A stretch of DNA of 64,000 nucleotides from Streptomyces sp. WAC05374. GTDB taxonomy: Bacteria; Actinomycetota; Actinomycetes; Streptomycetales; Streptomycetaceae. The notes beneath the pieces are model-generated. The model searched no databases. It saw nothing but the letters and a program-made list of their open reading frames with translations, and was not told the origin of the DNA. A program made the position numbers and the translations under genes. Location of the stretch: assembly GCF_004353505.1 (NCBI RefSeq), contig NZ_SMNQ01000002.1:248001-312000 (forward strand), given 5' to 3'. This document shows, in pieces, positions 41,473 through 50,985 of the stretch; positions within the stretch are counted from its first letter, which is position 1; each line of letters begins with the position of its first letter.

Positions 41473-41882
41473 GACCGCTCCGCTCCTCGCTCTGTCGTTC
41501 GGTACGCCTCGACCTCGACCTCGACGACCAGCCGGGGGTCGACGAAGCCCTCGACGATGATCATCGAGGCGGCGGGGCGGACGGCGTCGAAGAGCTCCTT
41601 GTGGGCGCGGCCGACCTCCTCCACGTCCCGGGCGTGGGTGATGTACATGCGCGTCCGGACCACGTCCGCCACGCCGAGGCCCAGTTGCTCCAGCGCGCCG
41701 AAGGCCACGTTGAAGGAGTTGACCGCCTGCTCGTAAGGGCCGCCCTCGGCGATCACGCCGTCGACGACGGACGTGCAGCCGGCGACCAGGACCAGGCCGT
41801 TCGGCAGCTCGACGGCCCGGGAGTAGCCGAACTGCTCCTCCCACGGCGCGCCGGTCACGACCTTGCGCACGGACCGTGTCAT
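41469..41882 (-). CDS. RidA/YjgF-family protein
   Basis: The product has 137 residues. RidA proteins hydrolyse reactive enamines and imines such as 2-aminoacrylate. The key Arg is in [13 protein letters not shown], and the C-terminal [13 protein letters not shown] is typical. The gene is embedded between priA and hisF with 4-nt overlaps on both sides, so it is translated as part of the his operon. A role in removing reactive imine side products is inferred; it could be a different Rid subfamily. Confidence 0.88.
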   Translation of the reverse strand: MTRSVRKVVTGAPWEEQFGYSRAVELPNGLVLVAGCTSVVDGVIAEGGPYEQAVNSFNVAFGALEQLGLGVADVVRTRMYITHARDVEEVGRAHKELFDAVRPAASMIIVEGFVDPRLVVEVEVEAYRTTERGAERS

Positions 41883-42604
41883 TCGGCCACCACCGCCAGT
41901 GCCTCCTCCAGCGTGAACGCCTTCGCGTACAGCGCCTTGCCCACGATGGCGCCCTCGACGCCGAGCGGGACGAGCCCCGCCAGCGCCCGCAGGTCGTCCA
42001 GCGAGGAGACGCCGCCGGAGGCGACGACCGGCTTGTCGGTCGCGGCGCAGACGCTGCGCAGCAGCTCCAGGTTGGGGCCCTGGAGGGTGCCGTCCTTGGC
42101 GATGTCGGTGACCACGTAGCGGGCGCAGCCCTCGGAGTCGAGGCGGGCGAGCGTCTCGTAGAGGTCGCCGCCGTCCCGGGTCCAGCCGCGGCCGCGCAGC
42201 GTGGTGCCCCGTACGTCCAGGCCGACCGCGATCTTGTCGCCGTGCTCGGCGATGACCTTGGCGACCCACTCCGGGGTCTCCAGGGCGGCGGTGCCCAGGT
42301 TGACGCGGGTGCAGCCGGTGGCGAGCGCGGCGGCGAGCGACGCGTCGTCCCGGATGCCGCCCGACAGCTCCACCTTCAGGTCCATGGCCCCGGCGACCTC
42401 GGCGATCAGTTCCCGGTTGTCACCGGTGCCAAAGGCGGCGTCGAGGTCGACGAGATGCAGCCACTCGGCGCCCGCGCGCTGCCAGGCGAGGGCGGCCTCC
42501 AGCGGGGAGCCGTAGGAGGTCTCCGTGCCGGACTCGCCATGGACGAGCCGTACGGCCTGGCCGTCCCGGACGTCGACGGCGGGGAGGAGTTCGAGCTTGC
42601 TCAT
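41879..42604 (-). CDS. priA: Bifunctional HisA/TrpF isomerase (PriA)
   Basis: The product has 241 residues. In actinobacteria this one TIM barrel isomerises both ProFAR (histidine pathway) and PRA (tryptophan pathway). Catalytic Asp residues are in [17 protein letters not shown] and [14 protein letters not shown]. The [10 protein letters not shown] loop with its Trp is typical of PriA. No separate trpF lies in the window even though trpC, trpE, trpB and trpA do, which supports the dual role. It sits in the his operon after hisH. Confidence 0.95.
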   Translation of the reverse strand: MSKLELLPAVDVRDGQAVRLVHGESGTETSYGSPLEAALAWQRAGAEWLHLVDLDAAFGTGDNRELIAEVAGAMDLKVELSGGIRDDASLAAALATGCTRVNLGTAALETPEWVAKVIAEHGDKIAVGLDVRGTTLRGRGWTRDGGDLYETLARLDSEGCARYVVTDIAKDGTLQGPNLELLRSVCAATDKPVVASGGVSSLDDLRALAGLVPLGVEGAIVGKALYAKAFTLEEALAVVAE

Positions 42605-42635
42605 CTCAGCGGGTCCTAGATCCTTTGGAGGGAGG

Positions 42636-43277
42636 TCAGAAGGTGTTGAGCCAGTTGGTGAGGAGCTGGGCGCCGGTGTCGCCGGACTTCTCGGGGTGGA
42701 ACTGGGTCGCCCACAGCGCCCCGTTCTCGACGGCCGCCACGAACCGCTCGCCGTGCGTGGACCAGGTGACCTTGGGCGCCCGCATCGCGGGGTTGGTGAT
42801 CTCCAGGCTCCAGTCGTGCACGGCGTAGGAGTGCACGAAGTAGAACCGGGCGTCGGCGTCGAGACCGGCGAACAGCTCGCTGCCCTCGGGCGCCTCGACG
42901 GTGTTCCAGCCCATGTGGGGGACGACCGGGGCCTTGAGGGGCCCGACCGTGCCGGGCCACTCGTCCAGGCCCTCGGTCTCCACGCCGTGCTCGATGCCGC
43001 GCTCGAAGAGGATCTGCATGCCGACGCAGATGCCCATGACGGGGCGGCCGCCGGAGAGCCGGCGCTCCACGATCCAGTGCCCGCGGGCCTCCTTCAGGCC
43101 CGCCATGCAGGCGGAGAAGGCGCCGACGCCGGGGACGAGGAGCCCGTCGGCGTTCATGGCCCTGTCGTAGTCGCGGGTGATCTCGACGTCGGCGCCGACG
43201 TGGGCGAGGGCCCGCTCGGCGGAGCGGACGTTGCCGAATCCGTAGTCGAAGACCACGACCTTCTTCGCGGTGCTCAT
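42636..43277 (-). CDS. hisH: Imidazole glycerol phosphate synthase glutaminase subunit
   Basis: The product has 213 residues. This class I glutamine amidotransferase supplies ammonia to HisF. The nucleophilic Cys is in [10 protein letters not shown], and the His-Glu pair is in [11 protein letters not shown]. The VPHMGWN segment that contacts HisF is present. I used the ATG at 43277; a GTG three codons upstream is possible. It follows the small membrane protein gene by 5 nt. Confidence 0.96.
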   Translation of the reverse strand: MSTAKKVVVFDYGFGNVRSAERALAHVGADVEITRDYDRAMNADGLLVPGVGAFSACMAGLKEARGHWIVERRLSGGRPVMGICVGMQILFERGIEHGVETEGLDEWPGTVGPLKAPVVPHMGWNTVEAPEGSELFAGLDADARFYFVHSYAVHDWSLEITNPAMRAPKVTWSTHGERFVAAVENGALWATQFHPEKSGDTGAQLLTNWLNTF

Positions 43278-43282
43278 CGCGC

Positions 43283-43450
43283 TCACTCCCAGATTCCCTG
43301 AATCCGCAGGACGCCCGCGAGCAGGCACATCGCGGAGGCGACGGCCAGCAGGACGATGACGCTCCTGGGCATGTTCTGCTTGCTGAAGGAGTACACGCCT
43401 CCCGCCAGGAACAGTCCGACGACGATCAGGATGGTCGAAAGACCGGTCAC
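43283..43450 (-). CDS. Small membrane protein in the his operon
   Basis: The product has 55 residues from the GTG at 43450, with GGAAG 7 nt upstream. It is two hydrophobic helices ([20 protein letters not shown] and [19 protein letters not shown]) joined by a KQNMPR loop. From memory such proteins lie between hisB and hisH in Streptomyces; the function is unknown. Its start overlaps the end of the third mini-ORF (GTGA), so translation is probably coupled through the repeat array. Confidence 0.8.
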   Translation of the reverse strand: MTGLSTILIVVGLFLAGGVYSFSKQNMPRSVIVLLAVASAMCLLAGVLRIQGIWE

Positions 43451-43542
43451 AGCGTTCTTCCGTTCGCTTCTCCGCCCGCGCGGCACAGGGATGCGGGCAT
43501 CGCGGTCGTCTGCGGCCCGGCGGCCGCGCGTGCGTCGCTCAC
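43447..43542 (-). CDS. Mini-ORF 3 of the repeat array (31 codons)
   Basis: Same organisation. Its stop overlaps the GTG start of the small membrane protein gene, completing a continuous coupled chain from hisB. Confidence 0.3.
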   Translation of the reverse strand: MSDARAAAGPQTTAMPASLCRAGGEANGRTL

Positions 43543-43724
43543 AGCGTTCTTCCGTTCGCTTCTCCGCCCACGCGGCACAGGGATGCGGGCATCGCGGTCG
43601 TCTGCGGCCCGGCGGCCGCGCGTGCGTCGCTCACAGCGTTCTTCCGTTCGCTTCTCCGCCCGCGCGGCGCAGGGGTGCGGGCATCGCGGTCGTCTGCGGC
43701 CCGGCGGCCGCGCGTGCGTCGCTC
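43449..43724. repeat. Three tandem 92-bp direct repeats between hisB and the small membrane protein gene
   Basis: The unit beginning ACAGCGTTCTTCCG recurs at 43449, 43541 and 43633 with an exact 92-bp period. Copies differ at only a few bases. On the minus strand every unit contains a GGAAG ribosome-binding site and the junction CTGTGA, so each repeat brings its own overlapping stop/start. Confidence 0.95.
43539..43634 (-). CDS. Mini-ORF 2 of the repeat array (31 codons)
   Basis: Same organisation as mini-ORF 1, starting at its overlapping GTGA with GGAAG upstream. It has Val where copies 1 and 3 have Ala before GGEANGRTL. Confidence 0.3.
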   Translation of the reverse strand: MSDARAAAGPQTTAMPASLCRVGGEANGRTL

Positions 43725-43726
43725 AC
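43631..43726 (-). CDS. Mini-ORF 1 of the repeat array (31 codons)
   Basis: GTG start overlaps the hisB stop (GTGA). It encodes [18 protein letters not shown]..., ending EANGRTL. It differs from the other copies by Ser to Pro and Cys to Arg. No domain is recognised. It could be a translated spacer only. Confidence 0.3.
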   Translation of the reverse strand: MSDARAAAGPQTTAMPAPLRRAGGEANGRTL

Positions 43727-44316
43727 AGCGCGCCCTTCGTGGAGGGCAGGATGCCGGCCGCTCGCGGGTCGCGCTCGGAGGCGTAGCGCAGGGCCCGGGC
43801 GAGGGCCTTGAACTGGCACTCCACGATGTGGTGGGCGTTGCGGCCGTACGGGACGTGGACGTGCAGCGCGATCTGGGCCTGGGCGACGAACGACTCCAGG
43901 ATGTGCCGGGTCATCGTCGTGTCGTAGGAGCCGATCATCGGCGCCATGTTCTCCGGCTCGGTGTGCACCAGGTAGGGGCGGCCGGAGAGGTCGACGGTGA
44001 CCTGGGCGAGGGACTCGTCCAGCGGCACGGTGCAGTTGCCGAACCGGTAGATGCCGACCTTGTCGCCGAGGGCCTGCTTGAAGGCGGCGCCGAGGGCGAG
44101 GGCGGTGTCCTCGATGGTGTGGTGCGAGTCGATGTGCAGGTCGCCGTCGGTCTTGACCGTGAGGTCGAACAGACCGTGGCGGCCGAGCTGGTCGAGCATG
44201 TGGTCGTAGAAGCCGACGCCGGTCGACACGTCGACCTTTCCGGTGCCGTCGAGGTCTATCTCGACGACGACGGACGTCTCCTTGGTGGTGCGCTCGACCC
44301 GTCCTACGCGGCTCAT
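43723..44316 (-). CDS. hisB: Imidazoleglycerol-phosphate dehydratase
   Basis: The product has 197 residues, the monofunctional bacterial form without a phosphatase domain. The Mn-binding His clusters are present twice: [12 protein letters not shown] and [16 protein letters not shown]. It catalyses dehydration of IGP to imidazole acetol phosphate. Its start overlaps the hisC stop by 4 nt and its stop overlaps mini-ORF 1. Confidence 0.97.
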   Translation of the reverse strand: MSRVGRVERTTKETSVVVEIDLDGTGKVDVSTGVGFYDHMLDQLGRHGLFDLTVKTDGDLHIDSHHTIEDTALALGAAFKQALGDKVGIYRFGNCTVPLDESLAQVTVDLSGRPYLVHTEPENMAPMIGSYDTTMTRHILESFVAQAQIALHVHVPYGRNAHHIVECQFKALARALRYASERDPRAAGILPSTKGAL

Positions 44317-45422
44317 GAGCTCTGCTCCTTCTTCAGTGCGCGAACCGCATCCAGGAACGCGTCGTTCTCTTCGGGGGTGCCGGCGGTGACCCGCAGCCAG
44401 CCCGGTACGCCGTTGTCACGGACCAGGACGCCGTGGTCGAGGATGCGCTGCCACACCGTGTGGGCGTCCTCGAAGCGGCCGAACTGGACGAAGTTGGCGT
44501 CCGACTCGGTCACCTCGTAGCCGGTGGCGCGCAGCTCGGCGACCAGGCGGTCCCGCTCGGCCTTGAGCTGTTCGACGTACCCCAGAAGCGTATCGGTGTG
44601 CTCCAGGGCGGCGAGCGCGGTGGCCTGGGTGACGGCCGACAGGTGGTACGGCAGGCGTACGAGCTGGACGGCGTCGACCACGGCGGGGTGCGCGGCCAGG
44701 TAGCCCAGGCGCAGGCCCGCCGCGCCGAACGCCTTGGACATGGTGCGGGAGACCACCAGGTTGGGGCGGCCCTCGATGAGGGGCAGGAGGGAGGCGCGGT
44801 GGCTGAATTCCACGTACGCCTCGTCGACGATCACCAGCGACGGCTTGGCGGCCTGGGCCGCGTCGTACAGCGTCACCACGGTGTCCGCGTCGACGGCGGT
44901 GCCCGTGGGATTGTTGGGCGAGGTGATGAACACGACGTCGGGGCGGTGCCGGTCGATGGCCTGCGCGGCGGAGACGGCGTCGATGCGGAAGTCGTCCCGG
45001 CGCGGCCCGGAGATCCAGCCGGTGCCGGTGCCGCGTGAGATCAGGCCGTGCATCGAGTACGAGGGCTCGAAGCCCATCGCGATCCTGCCGGGTCCCGCGA
45101 AGGTCTGGAGGAGCTGCTGGATGACCTCGTTGGAGCCGTTGGCGGCCCACACGTTGGCGAGGCCGACCTCGTGGCCGGTGGTGCGGGTGAGGTAGGAGGC
45201 CAGTTCCGTGCGGAGCTCGACGGCGTCCCGGTCGGGGTAGCGGTTGAGCGTGCGAGCCGCTTCCCGGACACGCTCGGCGATCCGTTCGACGAGCGGCTCG
45301 GGCAGCGGGTACGGGTTCTCGTTGGTGTTGAGGCGTACGGGCACGTCGAGCTGGGGCGCGCCGTAGGGCGACTTGCCGCGCAGCTCGTCGCGGATGGGCA
45401 GGTCGTCGATACCGATGGTCAC
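44313..45422 (-). CDS. hisC: Histidinol-phosphate aminotransferase
   Basis: The product has 369 residues from the GTG at 45422. This fold-type I PLP enzyme has the [11 protein letters not shown] entry, [19 protein letters not shown], and the PLP-lysine in [17 protein letters not shown]. It converts imidazole acetol phosphate and glutamate to histidinol phosphate. It overlaps both hisD and hisB by 4 nt. Confidence 0.97.
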   Translation of the reverse strand: MTIGIDDLPIRDELRGKSPYGAPQLDVPVRLNTNENPYPLPEPLVERIAERVREAARTLNRYPDRDAVELRTELASYLTRTTGHEVGLANVWAANGSNEVIQQLLQTFAGPGRIAMGFEPSYSMHGLISRGTGTGWISGPRRDDFRIDAVSAAQAIDRHRPDVVFITSPNNPTGTAVDADTVVTLYDAAQAAKPSLVIVDEAYVEFSHRASLLPLIEGRPNLVVSRTMSKAFGAAGLRLGYLAAHPAVVDAVQLVRLPYHLSAVTQATALAALEHTDTLLGYVEQLKAERDRLVAELRATGYEVTESDANFVQFGRFEDAHTVWQRILDHGVLVRDNGVPGWLRVTAGTPEENDAFLDAVRALKKEQSS

Positions 45423-46741
45423 TGCTGGGGCACCTTCCACCCGAACCTGGCCTTGATCGCCGCGCCGTGCGCCGGCAGGTCCTCCGCCTCCGCGAGGGTC
45501 ACCACGTGGTGGGCGACCTCGGCGAGCGCGTCGCGCGTGTAGTCCACGACGTGGATGCCGCGCAGGAAGGACTGCACGGACAGGCCCGAGGAGTGGCAGG
45601 CGCAGCCGCCGGTGGGCAGCACGTGGTTGGAGCCCGCGCAGTAGTCGCCGAGGGAGACCGGCGCCCAGGGGCCGACGAAGACGGCGCCCGCGTTGCGCAC
45701 GCGCCCGGCGACGGCGGCGGCGTCGGCGGTCTGGATCTCCAGGTGCTCGGCGCCGTACGCGTCGACGACGCGCAGGCCCTCCTCCAGGCCGTCGACCAGC
45801 ACGATCGCGGACTGCCGGCCGCTCAGCGCGGGCACGATGCGGTCCTCGACGTGCCGGGTGGCGGCGATCTGCGGCTCCAGCTCCTTCTCGACGGCCTCGG
45901 CGAGGTCGGCGGAGTCGGTGACCAGGACGGCGGCGGCGAGCGGGTCGTGCTCGGCCTGGCTGATCAGGTCGGCGGCGATGTGGACCGGGTCGGCGGTGTC
46001 GTCGGCGAGGACGGCGATCTCGGTCGGGCCGGCCTCGGTGTCGATGCCGATCCGGCCGGTGAAGTACCGCTTGGCGGCGGCGACCCAGATGTTGCCGGGG
46101 CCGGTGACCATGTTGGCGGGGGCGCAGGACTCGGTGCCGTACGCGAACATGGCGACGGCCTGGGCGCCTCCGGCGGCGTACACCTCGTCGACGCCGAGGA
46201 GGGCGCAGGCGGCGAGGATCGTGGGGTGCGGGAGGCCGCCGTGCTCCTTCTGGGGCGGGGAGGCGAGGGCGATCGACTCGACGCCCGCCTCCTGCGCCGG
46301 TACGGCGTTCATGATCACGGACGAGGGGTAGACGGAGCGGCCGCCCGGCGCGTACAGCCCGACGCGCTCGACCGGAACCCACTTCTCGGTCACCGTGCCG
46401 CCGGGCACCACCTGGGTGGTGTGCTCGGTGCGGCGCTGCTCGCGGTGGACGATCCGGGCGCGGCGGATCGACTCCTCCAGCCCGGCGCGCACGGCCGGGT
46501 CGAGCTCCTCCAGCGCGCGCGTGAGCGCCGTGGCCGGAACGCGCACCCGGTCGAGGACGACACCGTCGAACTTCTCCGCGTAATCGATCAGCGCCGCGTC
46601 GCCCCGATGGTGCACGGCCTCGCAGATGGGCCGCACCTTCTCCAGGGCGGCTTCCACGTCGAACTCGGCACGGGGCAGCAGGTCGCGCAGAGCGCCACCC
46701 TTCGGGAGGGCGTCGCCGCGCAGATCGATTCGTGAGATCAC
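45419..46741 (-). CDS. hisD: Histidinol dehydrogenase
   Basis: The product has 440 residues. This Zn-dependent enzyme oxidises histidinol to histidine with two NAD. The [14 protein letters not shown] nucleotide segment, DLISQAEHD, and the [19 protein letters not shown] region with Zn ligands are present. It is the first gene of the hisD-hisC-hisB-...-hisF operon. The upstream gap to the divergent membrane-protein gene (160 bp) holds a GTATCA/TGATAC inverted repeat that may be an operator. Confidence 0.97.
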   Translation of the reverse strand: MISRIDLRGDALPKGGALRDLLPRAEFDVEAALEKVRPICEAVHHRGDAALIDYAEKFDGVVLDRVRVPATALTRALEELDPAVRAGLEESIRRARIVHREQRRTEHTTQVVPGGTVTEKWVPVERVGLYAPGGRSVYPSSVIMNAVPAQEAGVESIALASPPQKEHGGLPHPTILAACALLGVDEVYAAGGAQAVAMFAYGTESCAPANMVTGPGNIWVAAAKRYFTGRIGIDTEAGPTEIAVLADDTADPVHIAADLISQAEHDPLAAAVLVTDSADLAEAVEKELEPQIAATRHVEDRIVPALSGRQSAIVLVDGLEEGLRVVDAYGAEHLEIQTADAAAVAGRVRNAGAVFVGPWAPVSLGDYCAGSNHVLPTGGCACHSSGLSVQSFLRGIHVVDYTRDALAEVAHHVVTLAEAEDLPAHGAAIKARFGWKVPQQ

Positions 46742-46781
46742 AGGTCAATTCTCGCAGACGGTTTCCCGGGGCCGGACGTCC

Positions 46782-46798
46782 GTATCACTGGCTGATAC
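46782..46798. promoter_or_regulatory. Candidate operator, inverted repeat GTATCA-n5-TGATAC
   Basis: Perfect 6-bp arms around CTGGC lie in the divergent region between hisD and the repeat-rich membrane-protein gene, 41 bp from the hisD start. The regulator is unknown. Confidence 0.4.
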
Positions 46799-46901
46799 AC
46801 GCCACGGCAGGCCGGGACTGTCACACCTGACCGTTAGCGTTCAGTCCGTCACACAGCGGGAAGAACAGCCGTACGAAACTGGGGAAGCGGAGGGGGCGGC
46901 A

Positions 46902-48512
46902 GTGACCGAGCCGCACGACGACGACGTACCGGACGACCTGACCCCGTCCGAGGTGGGGATGTGGCAGGCGTTCCGGATCGGCGCCACCTATGACCTGAGC
47001 GCGGGCAACGCGGTGCTGGACGATCCGTTCTCGCCGCGCGTGTGGCCGCCCGAGCGGAGCGTGCGGGCCGACAAGGTGGCGTTACTGCTGCTCGACGGGC
47101 CGCCCGCGCTGGCCGGGCGGGTCTCGGCGCTGAAGCTGCGCGGGGTGCGGATCACCGGCACGCTCGATCTGGCGGGCGGCACGGTCGGTCCGTACGTGGA
47201 GCTGCACGGCTGCCGGTTCGAGAACGAGGTGGTGCTGCCGGAGTCGCGGTTCACCACGCTGCGCATGGTCAAGTGCGCGATACCGCGGCTGGAGGCGGCG
47301 CGGCTGCACACGGAGGGCGACCTGCACCTGCCGCGCTGCCGGGTGGACCACGGGATGCGGCTCACCGACGCGCAGATCGGGACGGACCTGCTGATCAGCC
47401 AGATCCATGTGGGCCCGGACCGGCGCGGCCGGTCGATCGTCGCCGACGGGATGTCGGTGGCGCAGGACCTGACGGCGGAGCTCATCGAGACCCATGGCGA
47501 GTTCTCGCTGCGCGGGGCGAAGGTCGGGGTCTCGCTGAGCCTGCGCGGCAGCAGGCTGCGGGGCGCGGAGGGCCGCCGGGCGCTGAACGCGCCGCAGCTC
47601 ACCGTGGAGCGGACGCTGTACATGACGTACGCCTGGGTCAGCGACACCACGGGCCAGGCGGCGGGGGCGACGCCGCCAGGCGGGCTGGCGAACTTCAACA
47701 CGCCGATGCGCGGGACGCGCGTGCAGCCGTTCGAGTGCCGGGGCGGGGTGCGGCTGGACGACGGGCGGTTCGGGGACGCGGTCGACTTCCACCACGCGCG
47801 GTTCCTGCTGTCGTCGGAGCGGCGGGAGGAGCTGTCGCTGCGCCGGATCGTCACCCCGGAGCTGCGTTTCAACGGCGAGCGCCCGGAGGAGGGGCGGGTG
47901 GTGCTGAACGGCGCGAAGGTGGTGACGCTGATCGACCTGTCGACGAGCTGGCCGGGGCCGGGCGGGCTGGCGATGGGCGGGTTCGTGTACGAGAACCTCG
48001 TGCCCTACGGGCACTTCCCGCTGACCCGCCGCCTGGAGTGGGTGGCGGCGGCGACCCCGGAGTTCGCCCCGGAGCCGTACGAGCGGCTGGCGGCCGTGCT
48101 GCGCAACAGCGGCGAGGACGCGGACGCGCGGGAGGTGCTGCTGGCCAAGCAGCGGCGGCGGCGCGAGACGCTCCCGCTGGCGGCGAAGATGTGGGGCTAC
48201 CTCCAGGACTGGACGGTGGCGTACGGCTACCGGCCGGGCCGGGCGGCGCTGTGGATGGCGGTGCTGTGGGCGGCGGGGACGCTGGCCTTCTCGCGGTGCG
48301 ATCCGCCGGCCATCAAGCCGGGCGAGCACCCGCACTGGAACGCGGCGCTGTACGCGCTGGATCTGCTGCTGCCGGTGATCAATCTCGGGCAGGACGGGTA
48401 CTGGCGGCTCGGGGGCTGGTGGCAGTGGGCGTCGACCGTGCTGATCCTGCTGGGCTGGATCCTCGCCACAACCGTCGCTGCCGGTGCCTCACGCCTCCTG
48501 AGGCGCAGCTAG
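46902..48512 (+). CDS. Beta-helix-like repeat protein with C-terminal membrane anchor
   Basis: The product has 536 residues from the GTG at 46902, preceded by GGAGGGGG. The N-terminal two thirds consist of irregular strand repeats (LKLRGVRITGTLDLAGGTV, VELHGCRFENEVVLPES, FSLRGAKVGVSLSLRGS) like a right-handed beta-helix. The C-terminus has two membrane helices (AALWMAVLWAAGTLAFS and STVLILLGWILATTVAAGAS). From memory homologues are labelled membrane-associated oxidoreductase, but I see no cofactor motif to support that. Function unknown. It is divergent from hisD. Confidence 0.75.
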   Translation: MTEPHDDDVPDDLTPSEVGMWQAFRIGATYDLSAGNAVLDDPFSPRVWPPERSVRADKVALLLLDGPPALAGRVSALKLRGVRITGTLDLAGGTVGPYVELHGCRFENEVVLPESRFTTLRMVKCAIPRLEAARLHTEGDLHLPRCRVDHGMRLTDAQIGTDLLISQIHVGPDRRGRSIVADGMSVAQDLTAELIETHGEFSLRGAKVGVSLSLRGSRLRGAEGRRALNAPQLTVERTLYMTYAWVSDTTGQAAGATPPGGLANFNTPMRGTRVQPFECRGGVRLDDGRFGDAVDFHHARFLLSSERREELSLRRIVTPELRFNGERPEEGRVVLNGAKVVTLIDLSTSWPGPGGLAMGGFVYENLVPYGHFPLTRRLEWVAAATPEFAPEPYERLAAVLRNSGEDADAREVLLAKQRRRRETLPLAAKMWGYLQDWTVAYGYRPGRAALWMAVLWAAGTLAFSRCDPPAIKPGEHPHWNAALYALDLLLPVINLGQDGYWRLGGWWQWASTVLILLGWILATTVAAGASRLLRRS

Positions 48513-48637
48513 CACACCCGTACACCGGTTTCTTTACGTTCTCTTGGCATTCGTCCGTGCAACCATTCCGCCGCCACCAAAGCTTCACAGCAGGCCACTG
48601 GCGCGGCTCCCACCTGCGGCTTTCAATGGTCCGCACC

Positions 48638-49654
48638 ATGTCATTGCTCCGTGCCCTGCTCGGCACCGCGCGCCCGGTCCGGAACGCCCCGCAGCTCGCC
48701 GACGGGCTGCCGCCGGACCACGCGGTGCTGCTCGACGCGCCGGACGAGCGGCTGGCCCCGGCGCTGGTCGCGGCCGCCCTCGGGGACCACGAACCGGCCG
48801 CCAAGCTGCTGGCCGCCACGCGCGGGGCGGCCGAGTGGGAGAGCCGCGACCGGTACGTCAAGCGGCTGGCCGCCTTCGCGCACAGCCGGGACGAGTGGCT
48901 GACCGGCTGGCTGGCCGCCACGCCCCACGACCCGGACGCCCTGCTCGTGCGGGCGGAGGTGGCGGTGCGGCGGGCCTGGCAGTCCCCGGCGCGGGCCGAG
49001 CGGCTGCGGGAGCTCGCGCCCCTGGTCGACACGGCGGCCCAGGCGGCGCCGCGCGATCCCGTGCCGTGGCGCCTGGCCCTGGACCACGCCCGGGGCACGG
49101 GGGCCACGCACGCCGCGTTCGAGACGCTGTGGGAGCAGGCCCTGCGCCGCGCCGCGCACCACTACGGGTGCCATGCGGCCGCGCTGAAGTACCTGGCGAC
49201 CCAGCGGCGCGACGCGCACCGCGAGTGCTTCGACTTCGCCGAGCAGGCCGCCGCCGACGCGCTGCCCGGGTCGCTGATAAGGGCGCTGCCGGTGCGGGCG
49301 GCGCTCGCGCAGCTCCTGGCCCAGGGCGCCGCGCCCGTGGCCGGGGAGCGTGTCGACGCGGCGGCGGACCTGGCCGTGGAGCTGTCCGGGCGGTACGCGA
49401 TCGCCGACCCGTGGCCGGCCGAGGTGCGCAACGTGCTGGCGTACGTGCTGGTGGAGCGGGAGCGGTGGGTGGCGGCGCTGGACCAGTTCCGGCTCATCGG
49501 CCCGTGCGCGACGTCGTTCCCGTGGTCGTCGGTGAGCGACGATCCGCTGGGCCGGTTCCTCGACGCACGCCACGGCGTACGCCTCCGGATCGCCTCGGAC
49601 GTCCCGGTGCGCGGACGGGCAGGACGCGGCCGCTTCCGCGGCCATTACGCTTGA
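48638..49654 (+). CDS. Conserved hypothetical protein, alpha-helical repeat
   Basis: The product has 338 residues from the ATG at 48638; another in-frame ATG lies at 48626. It is mostly alpha-helical, with paired helices reminiscent of tetratricopeptide-like repeats (DALLVRAEVAVRRAW, PVPWRLALDHARGTG, AAFETLWEQALRRAAHHYG). No signal or membrane segment is seen. The 125-bp region upstream is lower in GC than its surroundings and presumably holds the promoter. The product is not recognised. Confidence 0.7.
   Translation: MSLLRALLGTARPVRNAPQLADGLPPDHAVLLDAPDERLAPALVAAALGDHEPAAKLLAATRGAAEWESRDRYVKRLAAFAHSRDEWLTGWLAATPHDPDALLVRAEVAVRRAWQSPARAERLRELAPLVDTAAQAAPRDPVPWRLALDHARGTGATHAAFETLWEQALRRAAHHYGCHAAALKYLATQRRDAHRECFDFAEQAAADALPGSLIRALPVRAALAQLLAQGAAPVAGERVDAAADLAVELSGRYAIADPWPAEVRNVLAYVLVERERWVAALDQFRLIGPCATSFPWSSVSDDPLGRFLDARHGVRLRIASDVPVRGRAGRGRFRGHYA
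49646..49651 (+). promoter_or_regulatory. Candidate -10 (TACGCT) for the LON-domain gene
   Basis: TACGCT ends 8 nt before the GTG at 49660, inside the last codons of the preceding gene. No ribosome-binding site is present. Confidence 0.4.
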
Positions 49655-49659
49655 CCGCT

Positions 49660-50400
49660 GTGACCACCGCTCGCCTGCCACTCTTCCCGCTGAACGCGGT
49701 GCTGTTCCCGGGCCTCGTGCTGCCCCTGAACGTCTTCGAGGAGCGCTATCGCGCCATGATGCGCGAGCTGTTGAAGACCGACGAGTCGGAGCCGCGCCGC
49801 TTCGCCGTCGTGGCGATCCGCGACGGGCGTGAGGTCGCGCCCACCGCGCCCGGGATGCCCGACCCGACGGCCCTGCCGGAGAAGGGCCCCGCCGCGGGCT
49901 TCGGCCCGGACCCCATCCAGGCCTTCCACCGGGTCGGCTGCATCGCCGACGCGGCGACGATCCGCGAACGGGAGGACGGCAGCTTCGAGGTACTGGCCAC
50001 CGGTACGAAACGGGTGAAACTGCTGTCGGTCGACGCGAGCGGCCCGTTCCTCACGGCGGAACTGGAGGAGCTGGAAGAGGAGCGCGGCGAGGGCGCCGGG
50101 GCGCTCGCCGAGGGCGTCCTGCGGGCCTTCCGCGCCTACCAGAAGCGGCTGGCGGGGGCCCGGGAACGGTCGATGACGACCGGTCAGGAGCTGCCGGACG
50201 AGCCGTCGGTCGTCTCGTACCTGGTGGCCGCGGCGGCGGTGCTCGACACCCCGGCCAAGCAGCGGCTGCTCCAGGCGCCGGACACCGCGACGCGGCTGCG
50301 GGAGGAACTGCACCTGCTGCGTGCCGAGACCGCGGTGCTGCGCCACCTGCCGTCGCTGCCGGCGGTGGAGCTGACCCGGGCGCCGACGAGCCCCAACTGA
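49660..50400 (+). CDS. LON substrate-binding-domain protein
   Basis: The product has 246 residues. It begins with ARLPLFPLNAVLFPGLVLPLNVFEERY, the signature of the Lon N-terminal substrate-binding domain, but there is no ATPase or protease part. Such stand-alone LON-domain proteins are widespread in actinobacteria; roles in protein recognition are assumed. A helical C-terminal region (VSYLVAAAAVLDTPAKQRLL) follows. The next gene starts 17 nt downstream and is probably cotranscribed. Confidence 0.88.
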   Translation: MTTARLPLFPLNAVLFPGLVLPLNVFEERYRAMMRELLKTDESEPRRFAVVAIRDGREVAPTAPGMPDPTALPEKGPAAGFGPDPIQAFHRVGCIADAATIREREDGSFEVLATGTKRVKLLSVDASGPFLTAELEELEEERGEGAGALAEGVLRAFRAYQKRLAGARERSMTTGQELPDEPSVVSYLVAAAAVLDTPAKQRLLQAPDTATRLREELHLLRAETAVLRHLPSLPAVELTRAPTSPN

Positions 50401-50417
50401 CCCGAGGAGCACCCCAG

Positions 50418-50915
50418 GTGGCGAAGAAGCCCAAGAAGCAGGCCAACGGCACCCCGGCGACGGTGGCCCTGACCGCCGCGGGCATCCCCTTCACCGTGCA
50501 CGCGTACGACCACGACCCGGCCTCCCCGTCGTACGGCGAGGAGGCGGCCGAGGCGCTCGGGGTCTCCCCCGACCGGGTCTTCAAGACCCTGGTCGCCGAC
50601 GTGGACGGCACCCTGACGGTCGCGGTCGTCCCGGTCGCCGGCCAGCTCGACCTGAAGGCCCTCGCGGCTGCGGTGGGCGGCAAGCGGGCGACGATGGCCG
50701 ACCCGGCGGCGGCGGAACGCACGACGGGGTACGTCAGGGGCGGCATTTCCCCGCTGGGCCAGCGCAAGCGGCTGCCCACGGTGCTGGACGCGTCGGCGTC
50801 CGGGCACGGCACGATCTGCGTCTCGGCGGGGCGCCGGGGACTGGAGGTCGAGCTGGCGCCCGCCGACCTGACGGCCCTGACGGACGCGGTGATCGCGCCG
50901 ATCGGTCGCGCCTGA
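50418..50915 (+). CDS. YbaK/EbsC-type Cys-tRNA(Pro) deacylase
   Basis: The product has 165 residues from the GTG at 50418, with GAGGAG about 8 nt upstream. It resembles the INS-domain editing factor YbaK, which hydrolyses Cys mis-charged to tRNA-Pro. The conserved Lys is in RVFKTLVADVDG, and the GGISPLGQRKRLPTVLD motif is diagnostic. It follows the LON-domain gene in the same operon. Confidence 0.92.
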   Translation: MAKKPKKQANGTPATVALTAAGIPFTVHAYDHDPASPSYGEEAAEALGVSPDRVFKTLVADVDGTLTVAVVPVAGQLDLKALAAAVGGKRATMADPAAAERTTGYVRGGISPLGQRKRLPTVLDASASGHGTICVSAGRRGLEVELAPADLTALTDAVIAPIGRA

Positions 50916-50985
50916 CCCCTCGACGGCGGCGGCGTCCTCGGCTACGACCGTAGGGACGGAAGCCTGCCGGACGAAGGGGCCGCCC

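Noticed and set aside
43449..43724. 92-bp repeats considered as a CRISPR or mobile-element remnant
   Set aside because: Only three head-to-tail copies without spacers, terminal inverted repeats or a transposase; the phase with stop/start codons fits local tandem duplication.
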